Origin: Sporomusa malonica
Lineage (GTDB): Bacteria; Bacillota; Negativicutes; Sporomusales; Sporomusaceae
Length of the DNA stretch: 64,000 nucleotides
NCBI RefSeq assembly: GCF_900176355.1
Contig: NZ_FWXI01000022.1
Coordinates: forward strand, 1 to 64,000
Direction: 5' to 3'
Shown: piece after piece, positions 1-8,550 of the stretch
Layout of the letters: each line of letters starts with the position of its first letter
How positions within the stretch are numbered: the stretch's first letter is position 1
Translations under genes and position numbers: made by a program
The notes under the pieces: model-generated
Databases searched by the model: none
The model's input: only the letters and a program-made list of their open reading frames with translations
What the model was told of the DNA's origin: nothing

Positions 1-13
1 AAAAAAAATTAAA

Positions 14-48
14 CAGTCTTAGTCCGATGGAGTTTCGGACCAAGACTG
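14..48 (-). terminator. Rho-independent terminator after sigE
   Basis: Strong hairpin with arms CAGTCTT-a-GTCCG and CGGAC-c-AAGACTG around a 9-base loop. On the minus strand it is followed by a T-rich run (the A-rich bases 1-13), about 50 bases past the sigE stop. The T-rich bases 54-66 on the plus strand mean it could also stop transcripts arriving from the left. Confidence 0.85.
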
Positions 49-96
49 CTTAAACTTTTCTTTTTTGCTCTGTCTACTTGACAGGGGGCACTTCAT

Positions 97-834
97 TCAT
101 TCCATGCGGCTAATTTCTTTGCGTAAACGTTTTATGATTCTTTTTTCCAACCGAGAGATATACGATTGAGATATTCCCAGCATATCGGCTACTTCTTTTT
201 GTGTGCGCTCATTACCGTCATCATTAAGGCCAAACCTAAGTTCCATAATTCGCCGTTCCCGTCCTGATAATTTACTCATGGCTGCATAGAGCAGGGTTTT
301 ATCCACTTCTTCTTCAACAGATTTATAAATTATATCATTATCTGTCCCTAAAACATCGGACAACAACAGCTCATTGCCATCCCAATCAATGTTAAGCGGC
401 TCATCAAACGACACTTCAGCCCGAGTCTTACTATTGCGGCGCAAATACATTAGAATTTCATTCTCAATACAACGAGAAGCATATGTGGCTAGTTTAATTT
501 TTTTAATGGGATCAAACGTGTTTACCGCTTTAATTAGCCCAATCGTACCTATGCTTACCAAATCTTCGACACTTACTCCGGTATTTTCAAACTTACGTGC
601 AATATAGACAACAAGCCGAAGATTCCGCTCAATAAAGACACTTTTGACAGACTTATCACCTTTTTGTAAACGATTAAGCAAAAATACCTCTTCATCGCTT
701 GATAGCGGCGGTGGTAAAATCTCTGCACTACCTACGTAAAATACTTCGTCTGGCTTAAGCCAGCCGATAACTTGGAGAAATGATATCACCTTAAGCTTAA
801 CATATAGTTTAACTATCGACCAGGTAATGCGCAT
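97..834 (-). CDS. sigE: Sporulation sigma factor SigE precursor (pro-sigma-E)
   Basis: Mother-cell sigma factor that starts the sigma-E regulon after asymmetric division; made as an inactive, membrane-associated precursor. The 245-residue protein has the usual length. An N-terminal pro-region (residues 1 to about 32) ends in DEVFYVG, which matches the cleavage region of Bacillus pro-sigma-E, followed by the hallmark LPPPLS. Region 2 (about 65-135, [16 protein letters not shown] and [12 protein letters not shown]) and region 4 (about 185-240, helix-turn-helix [14 protein letters not shown]) are nearly identical to the Bacillus protein as I know it. ATG at 834 is preceded by AGGAGG. The gene overlaps the end of spoIIGA, its activating protease, by 22 bases, so the two are probably co-translated. 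Its presence shows that the organism carries the early endospore programme. Confidence 0.97.
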   Translation of the reverse strand: MRITWSIVKLYVKLKVISFLQVIGWLKPDEVFYVGSAEILPPPLSSDEEVFLLNRLQKGDKSVKSVFIERNLRLVVYIARKFENTGVSVEDLVSIGTIGLIKAVNTFDPIKKIKLATYASRCIENEILMYLRRNSKTRAEVSFDEPLNIDWDGNELLLSDVLGTDNDIIYKSVEEEVDKTLLYAAMSKLSGRERRIMELRFGLNDDGNERTQKEVADMLGISQSYISRLEKRIIKRLRKEISRME

Positions 835-1745
835 ATCCCCGCCTCCTTTGTCATATTTATCCCATTAATTAGCGCAGGGTGTAATAGCGCCTGACAATTA
901 CGATCACCAGTAAATAAGCCATCATAGATACCGAGAAGTACATTGGCTGTCTGAGCCAGGCCATACTCGGTTACCACGGTAATACTGTCAGGTCTAAATC
1001 CCAAAATCATATTCCGGCTGCCGACAGATTGATAGGGAATAATTTCTATTCTTGCTAGCCAGGCTGAATCTTGACATTGATCAAGATTAGCCAACCATGC
1101 ACCAGGGCTGTTTCTGATCAAAAATTCGGCCGCCTCTGAGCTAAGCAGGCGAAGTGATGCCTGGCAAGTTAAAAGAACGACAGGTTTGTGCCCCAACAGC
1201 GAATACAGTCCATTACCAGTATCAAGCATACCGGTTATCTCTATAGCCCGCCCACCATACTCTATTCTTGCTTTATATAAAGTCTGGCGACGATACATTC
1301 TCCCAAGCATTTGTTTAACAAGAAGCAGGATGAGTATTAACGCAATAACACTGCCTATCGCTAAATTACCCCATGATAAATCAATGTCATGAGTAATACC
1401 GTTAGGTGCCCCGGTCTGAACAAAATACAGCCAGCCCAACACAGATCCACCCAAAATAAATGAAACAATAAAAAAAGTACCGACAAGTATTAATGTTATC
1501 TTTAACGACTTGCAACCAAAAGCCAATGAGATTATAATTACTGAGGCCAACAGCTTTCCTGGAATCGTATACAGCATTGCCATTTCTGGCAATATTCCAG
1601 CTAATACATAGATCCCCCCCATCAAAGACGCCAGCAACAAGCGTTTCCACTGAAATGTAATTCCTGCAGCATAAGCTGTTAAAACTAAAATGACACTATT
1701 CATGATGAAATTAATCAATAGTACCATATCAGCATAAATATACAC
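813..1745 (-). CDS. spoIIGA: Sigma-E processing peptidase SpoIIGA
   Basis: Membrane aspartic-type protease (peptidase family U4) that removes the pro-sequence of sigma-E in the mother cell after receiving a signal from the forespore. About five hydrophobic segments occupy residues 1-145. The C-terminal half is a soluble protease domain with the catalytic motif LDTGN (Asp175), followed by the hydrophobic strand KPVVLL, as in retropepsin-like folds. The length of 310 residues is normal. The start is GTG at 1745, eight bases after AGGAAGG. It lies directly upstream of and overlaps sigE, the arrangement of the classic spoIIG operon, and follows ftsZ as in Bacillus and many clostridia. Function is clear from the pairing with sigE even though overall similarity in this family is low. 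Confidence 0.93.
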   Translation of the reverse strand: MYIYADMVLLINFIMNSVILVLTAYAAGITFQWKRLLLASLMGGIYVLAGILPEMAMLYTIPGKLLASVIIISLAFGCKSLKITLILVGTFFIVSFILGGSVLGWLYFVQTGAPNGITHDIDLSWGNLAIGSVIALILILLLVKQMLGRMYRRQTLYKARIEYGGRAIEITGMLDTGNGLYSLLGHKPVVLLTCQASLRLLSSEAAEFLIRNSPGAWLANLDQCQDSAWLARIEIIPYQSVGSRNMILGFRPDSITVVTEYGLAQTANVLLGIYDGLFTGDRNCQALLHPALINGINMTKEAGICALPGR

Positions 1746-1831
1746 TGGTTATACCTTCCTAATGTGGAATTTTATTCCATAAAGATAACTGCTACATAGC
1801 AATATATGCTTCAGCTAAAATCACTATTCCC

Positions 1832-1863
1832 ATTATAACAAGCATCTTTTTAAAATTATGTAA
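1832..1863 (-). promoter_or_regulatory. Possible spoIIG promoter
   Basis: A perfect -10 hexamer TATAAT (1832-1837) lies about 90 bases before spoIIGA. The only -35-like element, TTACAT (1858-1863), is 20 bases away, longer than the usual 17. The Bacillus spoIIG promoter also has an over-long spacer and needs Spo0A, but no clear Spo0A box (TGTCGAA) is visible here. Confidence 0.35.
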
Positions 1864-1893
1864 TTTCTTGCCCTATAAACAATTCCAAAAATA

Positions 1894-1937
1894 GACAACA
1901 AAAACCCAGCTCATAACAGAGCTGGGTTTTTGTTGTC
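1894..1937 (-). terminator. Terminator after ftsZ
   Basis: Perfect inverted repeat with 19-base arms (1894-1912 and 1919-1937) around ATAACA. The core is CCCAGCTC/GAGCTGGG flanked by A and T runs, so it can work on both strands. It separates ftsAZ from spoIIGA-sigE, which suggests that the spoIIG pair has its own promoter. Confidence 0.85.
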
Positions 1938-1951
1938 CTGTTTAGCCGCTG

Positions 1952-3001
1952 CTAGCGGCGCATCCAGGCTGGGATATCTAAGTCTCTACTTTTAAACGGT
2001 TCAATAACCGGACTTTCATGCCTACCTTCACTTGCCTTTAACAATGGCTTAGGATCGAAACCGGTAGCAATAACAGTTACCCTCACTTGATCTTCAAAAC
2101 GCTCATCGATGGTGGCACCGAATATAATTGTCGCTTCCGGATCTGCTGCCCTAGCAATAATATCAGCCGCTTCATTTACTTCAAACAGCGTTGTGTTAGG
2201 ACCACCAGTGAAGTTTAAGAGCACGCCTTTAGCACCGTCAATTGACATTTCCAGAAGAGGGCTCCTGATAGCCGCTTCAACGGCTGCAATTGAGCGGTTA
2301 TCGCCTGTGCCGAAACCAATACCCATCAGTGCTGAGCCAGCATCACTCATAATGGTCTTAACATCTGCGAAGTCAAGATTTATAAGCGCTGGCACGGCAA
2401 TGAGATCAGATATGCCCTGAACGCCTTGACGGAGCACATCATCAACAATTTTAAAAGCATCCATAATTGAGGTGCGCTTGTCAACAACCTGTAATAAACG
2501 GTCATTAGGAATGGTTATTAGAGTATCCACTTTTTCTTTAAGTTTAGCAGTTCCCCGTTCGGCCTGCTGCTGACGTTTGCGGCCTTCGAAAGTAAATGGT
2601 TTAGTCACAACGCCAACCGTAAGGGCGCCTACTTCTCTGGCACATTCGGCAACTACCGGCGCTGCACCTGTACCTGTACCACCGCCCATGCCGGCAGTGA
2701 TAAATACCATGTCCGCACCTTTTAGAACTTTAATGATATCTTCCCGGCTTTCTTGGGCCGCTTTTTCGCCAATTTCTGGATTAGCTCCCGCGCCTAAGCC
2801 TTTTGTCAGTTTTTCGCCAATCTGAATACGATAGGCAGCCTCTGAGCCAATTAATGCCTGTGCATCTGTATTAACAGTAATAAATTCAACGCCTTGCAGG
2901 CCAGCTCCAATCATGCGGTTTACCGCATTATTACCGCCTCCGCCTACGCCAATAACTTTTATCGAAGCAAATTGATCCAAATCCATATCAAATTCCAGCA
3001 T
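1952..3001 (-). CDS. ftsZ: Cell division protein FtsZ
   Basis: Tubulin-like GTPase that polymerises at mid-cell as the Z-ring and recruits the division machinery. The glycine-rich loop [14 protein letters not shown] is at about residues 17-30 and the tubulin signature GGGTGTG at 106-112. The C-terminal anchoring peptide [10 protein letters not shown], which binds FtsA and other partners, is intact. A longer reading frame begins at a TTG at 3022, but the AAGGAGG ribosome-binding site falls inside it, so ATG at 3001 (349 residues) is the better start. It follows ftsA by 27 bases and is closed by a strong terminator. The spacer between the GTPase core and the C-terminal peptide is short. Confidence 0.97.
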   Translation of the reverse strand: MLEFDMDLDQFASIKVIGVGGGGNNAVNRMIGAGLQGVEFITVNTDAQALIGSEAAYRIQIGEKLTKGLGAGANPEIGEKAAQESREDIIKVLKGADMVFITAGMGGGTGTGAAPVVAECAREVGALTVGVVTKPFTFEGRKRQQQAERGTAKLKEKVDTLITIPNDRLLQVVDKRTSIMDAFKIVDDVLRQGVQGISDLIAVPALINLDFADVKTIMSDAGSALMGIGFGTGDNRSIAAVEAAIRSPLLEMSIDGAKGVLLNFTGGPNTTLFEVNEAADIIARAADPEATIIFGATIDERFEDQVRVTVIATGFDPKPLLKASEGRHESPVIEPFKSRDLDIPAWMRR

Positions 3002-3028
3002 TACTAAGTTTTCCTCCTTCAATATCTA

Positions 3029-4222
3029 TCAAATTTTCAATAGTCTTTTAGCTTTATGAACAAACACGTTCCATGCACTTCGTTCGGTAGCCAGCTCACT
3101 TGCCGCGACTTTGGCACCGTGTTTTATAATGCCATAACACACAGTATTAGCTGGATGTACATATTCAACAGCCAGGCGTTCGGGTTTTACCGTTTCGGTA
3201 TGTATTTGAAAAACTTTGGCTGCACAAGCCGCTACACTCGGCATTGCTCCGCAACCGCCGGTTAAATAAACAGATTCAAAAACTTGCCCATGGTCGGAGA
3301 GATGATTGTCCATCAGCGGCTTAAGATCATCGTACACCAAAGTCACAATTTCATCTACCCTGCTTTCGATAATATCATACAAAAAGTCAAAAGGAATGTG
3401 TTTATCAGTCGTTCCGTAATCATTACAGTCTAATATTACTCCCTGATTACGCAAATTAGGAGACAACCGAGAATAATAGCGCTTAATCTCCTCAGCATGG
3501 GCTCGGCCAACGCTCAAACCTTGCATTAAATCACTGGTTATATAGTCACCGCCCAGCGGCAACGAAGCGGATGAGAAAAGGCGGCCGTCAGCATAGACGG
3601 AAATATCTGCAGATCCCGCACCAATATCTATAAAGATATAGTTAGACGGTTGGCCAGGCAACTCATTCTTCATGCCTTCAGCCGCCACGATACCTCCAGC
3701 GACAATACCGCTCACGCGGATACCATTCCCACTAAGTGCGTTAGTAAGATTCTGTAGTAGCGTTTTAGAAGCTGCCACAATATGAGTTTTTACTTCAAGA
3801 GCAGCTCCTGGCTGGGCTGCATTTTCTTTGGCAGGCAAAACATGAAGAACCTCATATTCATCATTTGCAACTGCAAAAACAGCTGCTTTACAAGCACGCT
3901 CCACATCAGCTCCAGTTACAGTTCCAGGTGATGCTGGTGCAACGATGCCAACACTATTTTGGGCTGTAAACATCGAGCCACTAATCCCCAGATAAATGGA
4001 GCCGGCAGTTTGGCAATCAGCTGCCATAACAACACAATCCACAGCTTGTCTGATAGAATGGGCCAAAGCGTTAATATCAGTGACGAATCCTCTGGCGTAT
4101 CCTGCGGTTGGAGCCGCACCACTGCCTAGTAGTTCTACACGGCCATCGGCTTCCTGCCTTCCGGCCAACACTTTGACCATACCTGTGCCGACATCAATAG
4201 CTAATATAGTTTTTTTATCCAT
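3029..4222 (-). CDS. ftsA: Cell division protein FtsA
   Basis: Actin-like ATPase that tethers FtsZ to the membrane and links it to later division proteins. Actin-fold motifs are visible: the phosphate-1 loop AIDVGTGMVKV near the N-terminus, phosphate-2 IFIDIGAGSADISVY in the middle, and the adenosine motif YLTGGCG towards the C-terminus. An SHS2-like insert lies at about 75-160. The C-terminus ends VFVHKAKRLLKI, a basic amphipathic helix expected to bind the membrane. An upstream ATG at 4279 would add 19 residues, but a promoter-like sequence (4242-4270) overlaps that extension and the family begins near DKKTILAIDVG. I chose ATG at 4222 behind GAGGGAG, although the spacing is short. Confidence 0.9.
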   Translation of the reverse strand: MDKKTILAIDVGTGMVKVLAGRQEADGRVELLGSGAAPTAGYARGFVTDINALAHSIRQAVDCVVMAADCQTAGSIYLGISGSMFTAQNSVGIVAPASPGTVTGADVERACKAAVFAVANDEYEVLHVLPAKENAAQPGAALEVKTHIVAASKTLLQNLTNALSGNGIRVSGIVAGGIVAAEGMKNELPGQPSNYIFIDIGAGSADISVYADGRLFSSASLPLGGDYITSDLMQGLSVGRAHAEEIKRYYSRLSPNLRNQGVILDCNDYGTTDKHIPFDFLYDIIESRVDEIVTLVYDDLKPLMDNHLSDHGQVFESVYLTGGCGAMPSVAACAAKVFQIHTETVKPERLAVEYVHPANTVCYGIIKHGAKVAASELATERSAWNVFVHKAKRLLKI

Positions 4223-4241
4223 AACTCCCTCGCAGCACAGT

Positions 4242-4270
4242 ATTATGTTTCTTCCCAATAGCTTCAACAA
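4242..4270 (-). promoter_or_regulatory. Probable ftsAZ promoter
   Basis: TTGTTG (4265-4270), a 17-base spacer and CATAAT (4242-4247), placed about 20 bases before the chosen ftsA start and after the terminator that ends the mur/fts operon. This would let ftsAZ be expressed apart from the rest of the cluster. Confidence 0.5.
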
Positions 4271-4332
4271 AAGTAGCATTTTCCCTTTTTTTTAACCGGA
4301 AAATTTGCGCTTTTTTTTAAAAACTAACAAAA

Positions 4333-4378
4333 GAAAGCTTCAAAGCCGGAACACGCTCAGACAGGCTTTAAAGCTTTC
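4333..4378 (-). terminator. Terminator after sbp (end of the main dcw operon)
   Basis: Arms GAAAGCTT-c-AAAGCC (4333-4347) and GGCTTT-a-AAGCTTTC (4364-4378), four bases past the sbp stop and followed by a T-rich minus-strand tail. It marks the end of the long transcript that begins at mraZ. Confidence 0.7.
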
Positions 4379-4381
4379 ACA

Positions 4382-4711
4382 CTACTTCTTTAAGAAATAC
4401 CTACGAATGATGGCCAGATTTTGAAAAATCCTTAGGCCAAAAGCCAACAGCGATACATAATACAAGTCAATTCCTAACCGGTCTCCAATATAAACTAGAC
4501 CAGCCGCTAATAGTGCATTGGTGAAAAATCCTGTAATAAATACAGTATTATCAAACTTTTCTTCAATTCCAGCCCTGAGTCCACCAAATACTGAGTCTAA
4601 CGATGCGAGTAATGCGACTGACATAAATTTGGCATATTCAAGTGGTACGGTAATAGGAAAAGATATACCTATAAGTAAACCTATAATAAGCCCGGTAATC
4701 GGCAATACCAT
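4382..4711 (-). CDS. sbp: Small basic membrane protein Sbp (DUF1290)
   Basis: Conserved small membrane protein of unknown biochemical role encoded next to ftsA in most Firmicutes. The product of 109 residues has about three or four membrane segments. Diagnostic family strings are LPITGLIIG at the start, LEYAKFMSVALLASLD, FGGLRA and the C-terminal RIFQNLAIIRR. The frame is open further upstream, but the family begins at MVLP; ATG at 4711 is one base after the TAA of the preceding DUF881 gene and has GGAGG 12 bases before it. Co-location with ftsQ and ftsA suggests a link to division or sporulation septation, but this is context only. Confidence 0.9.
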   Translation of the reverse strand: MVLPITGLIIGLLIGISFPITVPLEYAKFMSVALLASLDSVFGGLRAGIEEKFDNTVFITGFFTNALLAAGLVYIGDRLGIDLYYVSLLAFGLRIFQNLAIIRRYFLKK

Positions 4712-4712
4712 G

Positions 4713-5405
4713 TTAGCGACCACCCTCCTGAACCGGCTTGGCGAACTCAAACCGGAAAGCACCTTTATACGCCGGAACTGTTACTCCATCTTGCTTTTTA
4801 ATTGTTACTTGAATCCCCCAAAATTGCAATGTCTCAATTACACCACCGCGCATTTTAAGCGCGTTTTCGAGCGTTGTCGGCTCTCCTATAGCCCGAACCT
4901 CATAAGGCGGCGAATAACGTGAATTATTTACCGACAGTGTCGGACCAGCGCAGCGAACTTCTGAACTGGCAATCAGTCGTTGCTCGTTAATAGATATTGC
5001 TTCCGCGCCTGCGGCCCAAAGTTCATTAATGACTTTTAGGATATCGTCATCATGGATTAAATATAAATTGGGGTTTTCTCCCGGTTTAGAAGGGCGCTTG
5101 CTGTCATCAATAGTTACAATAATTCCTGGGCCTTCTACAGCCACTACGCCAGCTCCCATCCTTACCATCTCAAATTCCTTAGACGCTGCTTCCGCACCAG
5201 AAGTACGTTTTAACTCCTGAACCTGGTTAATAAGCGCGTCCCGTTCTTTTTCGGTCTGGCTCAACCGTTGAGACAAGTCTTCCACCCGTTGGAATGGAAT
5301 GCTTGATCTAATATCCTGAGTGGTACGAAATTGTACCGCCAGCATAATACCCAACACAACACAGACCAGGGCAATCGCAAACTGCCCTTGTTTAATAGGT
5401 AGCAA
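4713..5405 (-). CDS. DUF881 family protein (YlxW/YlxX-like)
   Basis: Membrane-anchored protein of the DUF881 family, found beside division genes in Firmicutes and Actinobacteria; its function is unknown. One N-terminal membrane helix (about residues 8-26) is followed by a coiled coil (about 35-70, rich in E, Q, K and R) and an extracytoplasmic domain containing GPGIIVTIDDS and the motif SINEQRL. The frame is open to a TTG at 5423, but AAAGGAG lies inside that stretch; TTG at 5405, seven bases after it, gives 230 residues and is preferred. It is one base from sbp and 26 bases from ftsQ, so it is surely co-transcribed with them. Confidence 0.85.
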   Translation of the reverse strand: MLPIKQGQFAIALVCVVLGIMLAVQFRTTQDIRSSIPFQRVEDLSQRLSQTEKERDALINQVQELKRTSGAEAASKEFEMVRMGAGVVAVEGPGIIVTIDDSKRPSKPGENPNLYLIHDDDILKVINELWAAGAEAISINEQRLIASSEVRCAGPTLSVNNSRYSPPYEVRAIGEPTTLENALKMRGGVIETLQFWGIQVTIKKQDGVTVPAYKGAFRFEFAKPVQEGGR

Positions 5406-5431
5406 AATATCGTCTCCTTTCAAATTATCCC

Positions 5432-6178
5432 TTATCTGTCACGTATTTTAATAATCGGCGATGTATAATTAAGATCTACGTATTCAACAGCCATCTTTTT
5501 CGCTAAGATTTCCTGTAAAATCTCGCCTGTCAGCCTTGCCTTCTCTGTAAGGCGTTGGCTATCGCCCACACGGATGTAGACTGACTCAGTCGTATATGCA
5601 ACAAGCTCGTCCGGCGACTTAATATTAACCTCAGACAGTTGGTTTAGAGCAGTTTCATCCAGCGCAGCAAGATAGGTTAAGACACTGGCAAGCCCAGGAT
5701 TATTCACCTGGTCACCTACATATACGTTTCCCAATCGAACCCCTGTAATAACCGGAACTTTTACCTGCTTTAGATTTTTTAAAGCAGCCAAGACCACACC
5801 TTGGCGGTCAATTTCGACAAAACCATATTGACTGGCGACAAAGGCCAGCGGCTGACGCTCCTTAATCTGAATAGCAATGGTAGCAGGGAAATTCCGTTCT
5901 ACCTTGACTTCGGCCACGCGGAGGTCATTCATCAGCCTGTCCCTTATGTTATCAGTTTTTAGCCTAAAAATATTTACCTTTTCGGGGATGTCGGCAACGC
6001 GTAACACTTCTTCAACTGTTATATACTTATTTCCCTCTACCAATACTGTTCCAACGGTAAAATAAGGAGATTTAATAAACAAAAAAAATGCTATCAGCAA
6101 TGCTAAAGCCGCCAGCCAGACCGCTAATATAGAACTCCGCCGCCGCCTAGCCTCTCTCAAGCGTTCTGCTGTCTGCAT
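5432..6178 (-). CDS. ftsQ: Cell division protein FtsQ/DivIB
   Basis: Bitopic divisome protein that connects FtsL/FtsB-type partners to the septal synthase. A basic cytoplasmic tail (ERLREARRRR) precedes a single membrane helix at about residues 17-36. The POTRA domain begins with YFTVGTVLVEGNKYITVEEVLRV and continues to about residue 110, and the FtsQ-type beta domain follows with RQPLAFV and GVVLAALK. Length (248) and position between ddl and the DUF881 gene fit the family. ATG at 6178 has AGGAGTG before it. The C-terminal stretch typical of the DivIB gamma region is short. Confidence 0.93.
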   Translation of the reverse strand: MQTAERLREARRRRSSILAVWLAALALLIAFFLFIKSPYFTVGTVLVEGNKYITVEEVLRVADIPEKVNIFRLKTDNIRDRLMNDLRVAEVKVERNFPATIAIQIKERQPLAFVASQYGFVEIDRQGVVLAALKNLKQVKVPVITGVRLGNVYVGDQVNNPGLASVLTYLAALDETALNQLSEVNIKSPDELVAYTTESVYIRVGDSQRLTEKARLTGEILQEILAKKMAVEYVDLNYTSPIIKIRDR

Positions 6179-6281
6179 ACTATCACTCCTGTGGACATCT
6201 TCTGCAGTAATTATACACTGGATTGTCTTTTAATGAAATAAAAAATTGGGCCGCATCTATCGACACTGCCCAAAACACCTT

Positions 6282-7211
6282 CTACTCAGCGGTCATCAGG
6301 AGAATCCGCTCACATAAATCGGCAAAACTTATGCCGACAGCGGCTGCCGCTTTAGGTACCAGGCTGGTAGCTGTCATACCAGGAATGGTATTGACTTCCA
6401 GAACGTAAGGTTTGTTATTACTATCAAGCATTACGTCAACTCGACCAATCCCGCGGCAGTTTAACAGCTTATACGCCTCAAGCGCGACTTGCTGCACATA
6501 GCTGGCAACCTCAGCCTCTAATCTAGCCGGAACAATATATTCAGTGGCTCCTTTGGTGTATTTTGAGCTATAATCATACCGCCCTGACTCAGGCACTATC
6601 TCGATAATAGGCAGTGCTTCTGGCTGGTCAGTACCTAATATAGAAATTGTCAACTCTTTCCCCTTAATAAATTCCTCAACAACAATGTGGTCGCTGTATT
6701 TAAAAGCTTCTTTTACGGCGAATTCGATATTTGCTGGTTCTTCAACAATTACAACACCAATGCTAGAGCCTTGGGCAGCTGATTTAACCACTACCGGCAT
6801 GCCAAATTCTAACAGAATTTCACTAGCCAAATCACGCCCGGCATCATGCTTGTTATATAGGCGTGATCGCGGCGTAGGTATTCCAGCGGCAGTAAATAAC
6901 CTCTTGGTTACTGCCTTATCCATAGCTACAGCACTAGCCAATACTCCAGATCCTGTGTAAGGTATTCCTAGCATTTCAAGTGTACCTTGGATCAATCCAT
7001 CTTCCCCATAAAGACCATGAATAGCATTGAATACCAAATCAATCTTTTCCTTTTTTAGCTGATCGACAAAATGCCGGGGGGCCAGATCAATGCCAATGGC
7101 ATTGTACCCTTTTTCCTGCAGTGCCGCCAAAATGGCCCGCCCTGTATTTAATGATACTTCCCGCTCAGCAGACGGCCCACCCATGACAACTGCAATCTTC
7201 TTATTCTTCAT
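6282..7211 (-). CDS. ddl: D-alanine--D-alanine ligase
   Basis: ATP-grasp ligase that makes the D-Ala-D-Ala dipeptide added by MurF. The N-terminal signature GGPSAEREVSLNTG, HGLYGEDG, the ATP-grasp core VVVKSAAQGSSIGV, the ligand segment ESGRYDYSSKY and the metal-binding C-terminal VLEVNTIPGMT are all present in 309 residues. The Tyr in YDYSSKY is the type linked to D-Ala-D-Ala rather than D-Ala-D-lactate specificity, so vancomycin-type resistance is not suggested. ATG at 7211 is preceded by GAGGGGGA. It lies between murA and ftsQ in the dcw cluster. Confidence 0.96.
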   Translation of the reverse strand: MKNKKIAVVMGGPSAEREVSLNTGRAILAALQEKGYNAIGIDLAPRHFVDQLKKEKIDLVFNAIHGLYGEDGLIQGTLEMLGIPYTGSGVLASAVAMDKAVTKRLFTAAGIPTPRSRLYNKHDAGRDLASEILLEFGMPVVVKSAAQGSSIGVVIVEEPANIEFAVKEAFKYSDHIVVEEFIKGKELTISILGTDQPEALPIIEIVPESGRYDYSSKYTKGATEYIVPARLEAEVASYVQQVALEAYKLLNCRGIGRVDVMLDSNNKPYVLEVNTIPGMTATSLVPKAAAAVGISFADLCERILLMTAE

Positions 7212-7224
7212 AAATAGTCCCCCT

Positions 7225-8478
7225 CTAGCTACCAGGTACCCTTACAATTTGTGCTCCCAAGCCCTGTAGTTTTTTCTCAATATTTTCATAACCGCGGTCA
7301 ATGTGATACACTTGCTCAATCTCTGATGTTCCTTTAGCCGCTAGAGCCGCTAGCACTAAGGCACTACCTGCCCGTAGATCAGGAGCTGCCACTATGGCTC
7401 CCGTCAAATTTGAAACTCCGCGAATAATGGCAGTACGACCTTCCACTTTGATTTTAGCACCCATTCGAGTAAGCTCGTCAACATGCTTAAACCGATTTTC
7501 AAAAATAGTTTCAGTAATAATGCTGGTCCCCTTGGCAATGCTAACCAGGGATAGCATTGGCGCCTGTAAGTCGGTTGGAAATCCTGGATAGGGCAGCGTC
7601 TTAATATCTACGCCTCTAAGCTCTCCTGCCTTTATCCGAATGGAATCACTGCCAGTAATTACCTGAGCTCCAATTTCCTGAAGTTTATCAGTGACTGAGA
7701 ATAAGTATTCTGGAATAATGTTTTCCACTATAACATCGCCTCGAGTCATCACGCTTGCCATTAAGAACGTGCCAGCTTCAATCCGATCACACATCACAGT
7801 ATGCTCGGTAGGAACAAGTTTTTGAACGCCGTCAATTCTAATGGTATCAGTACCTGCTCCGGTAATTTTTGCTCCCATCTTATTTAAGATAGCCTGCAAA
7901 TCAGATATTTCCGGTTCACGCGCTGCATTGCGGATAACTGTTGCTCCTTTAGCTAGTACGGCAGCCATCATAGCATTCTCGGTAGCGCCAACGCTAGGAA
8001 AGTCAAAATTAACTTCGCCGCCAGTTAACTCTACCGCTTCTGCGTCAATAAAACCAAAACTTTCATCAACTTTTGCGCCGATTTTTTCTAAAGCTTTGAT
8101 ATGTAAATTAATTGGTCGTGGACCGATAGCGCAACCGCCAGGATAAGAAACTCTGACTTTACGAAATCTTCCTAACAGCGGCCCCATTAAAAATACCGAA
8201 GCCCTCATTTCCCGCATGAGATGTTCAGGTATCTCGGCCTTGCTTACATTAGTAGTATCAATCAACATCGTGTGTTCTTGCCTGGATATTTTAGCTCCAA
8301 GAAGAGTCAATATATCCTGCATGGCTTGGATGTCGCGCAAATAAGGAACATCATGAATAACGCTGACCCCTGAACATAAAAGCGTTGCTGCCATAATTGG
8401 TAATGTAGCGTTTTTAGCCCCGCTTACTCGGACACTGCCACATAGTTGTACTTCTCCTGTGACGATAAATTTCTCCAT
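7225..8478 (-). CDS. murA: UDP-N-acetylglucosamine 1-carboxyvinyltransferase
   Basis: First committed step of peptidoglycan synthesis: transfer of enolpyruvate from PEP to UDP-GlcNAc. EPSP-synthase-like fold of 417 residues. The catalytic loop PGGCAIGPRP carries the active-site Cys116, so the enzyme should be sensitive to fosfomycin. KNA near residue 22 (SGAKNATLP) and the Arg motif AGSALVLAAL near the C-terminus are typical. ATG at 8478 has GGGAGGGA in front. It lies between murC and ddl, where many Firmicute dcw clusters carry murB; no murB is present in this window. Confidence 0.96.
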   Translation of the reverse strand: MEKFIVTGEVQLCGSVRVSGAKNATLPIMAATLLCSGVSVIHDVPYLRDIQAMQDILTLLGAKISRQEHTMLIDTTNVSKAEIPEHLMREMRASVFLMGPLLGRFRKVRVSYPGGCAIGPRPINLHIKALEKIGAKVDESFGFIDAEAVELTGGEVNFDFPSVGATENAMMAAVLAKGATVIRNAAREPEISDLQAILNKMGAKITGAGTDTIRIDGVQKLVPTEHTVMCDRIEAGTFLMASVMTRGDVIVENIIPEYLFSVTDKLQEIGAQVITGSDSIRIKAGELRGVDIKTLPYPGFPTDLQAPMLSLVSIAKGTSIITETIFENRFKHVDELTRMGAKIKVEGRTAIIRGVSNLTGAIVAAPDLRAGSALVLAALAAKGTSEIEQVYHIDRGYENIEKKLQGLGAQIVRVPGS

Positions 8479-8550
8479 CGTCTTCCCTCCCAGACAAGTA
8501 CAATCACCCTCTAACTTTATATATCTAATCTCTAATAGAAATACTACGCA

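Noticed and set aside
6246-6273. Hairpin TTGGGC...GCCCAA between ftsQ and ddl
   Set aside because: Only six pairs with a 16-base loop and no T-run; not convincing as a terminator inside an operon.
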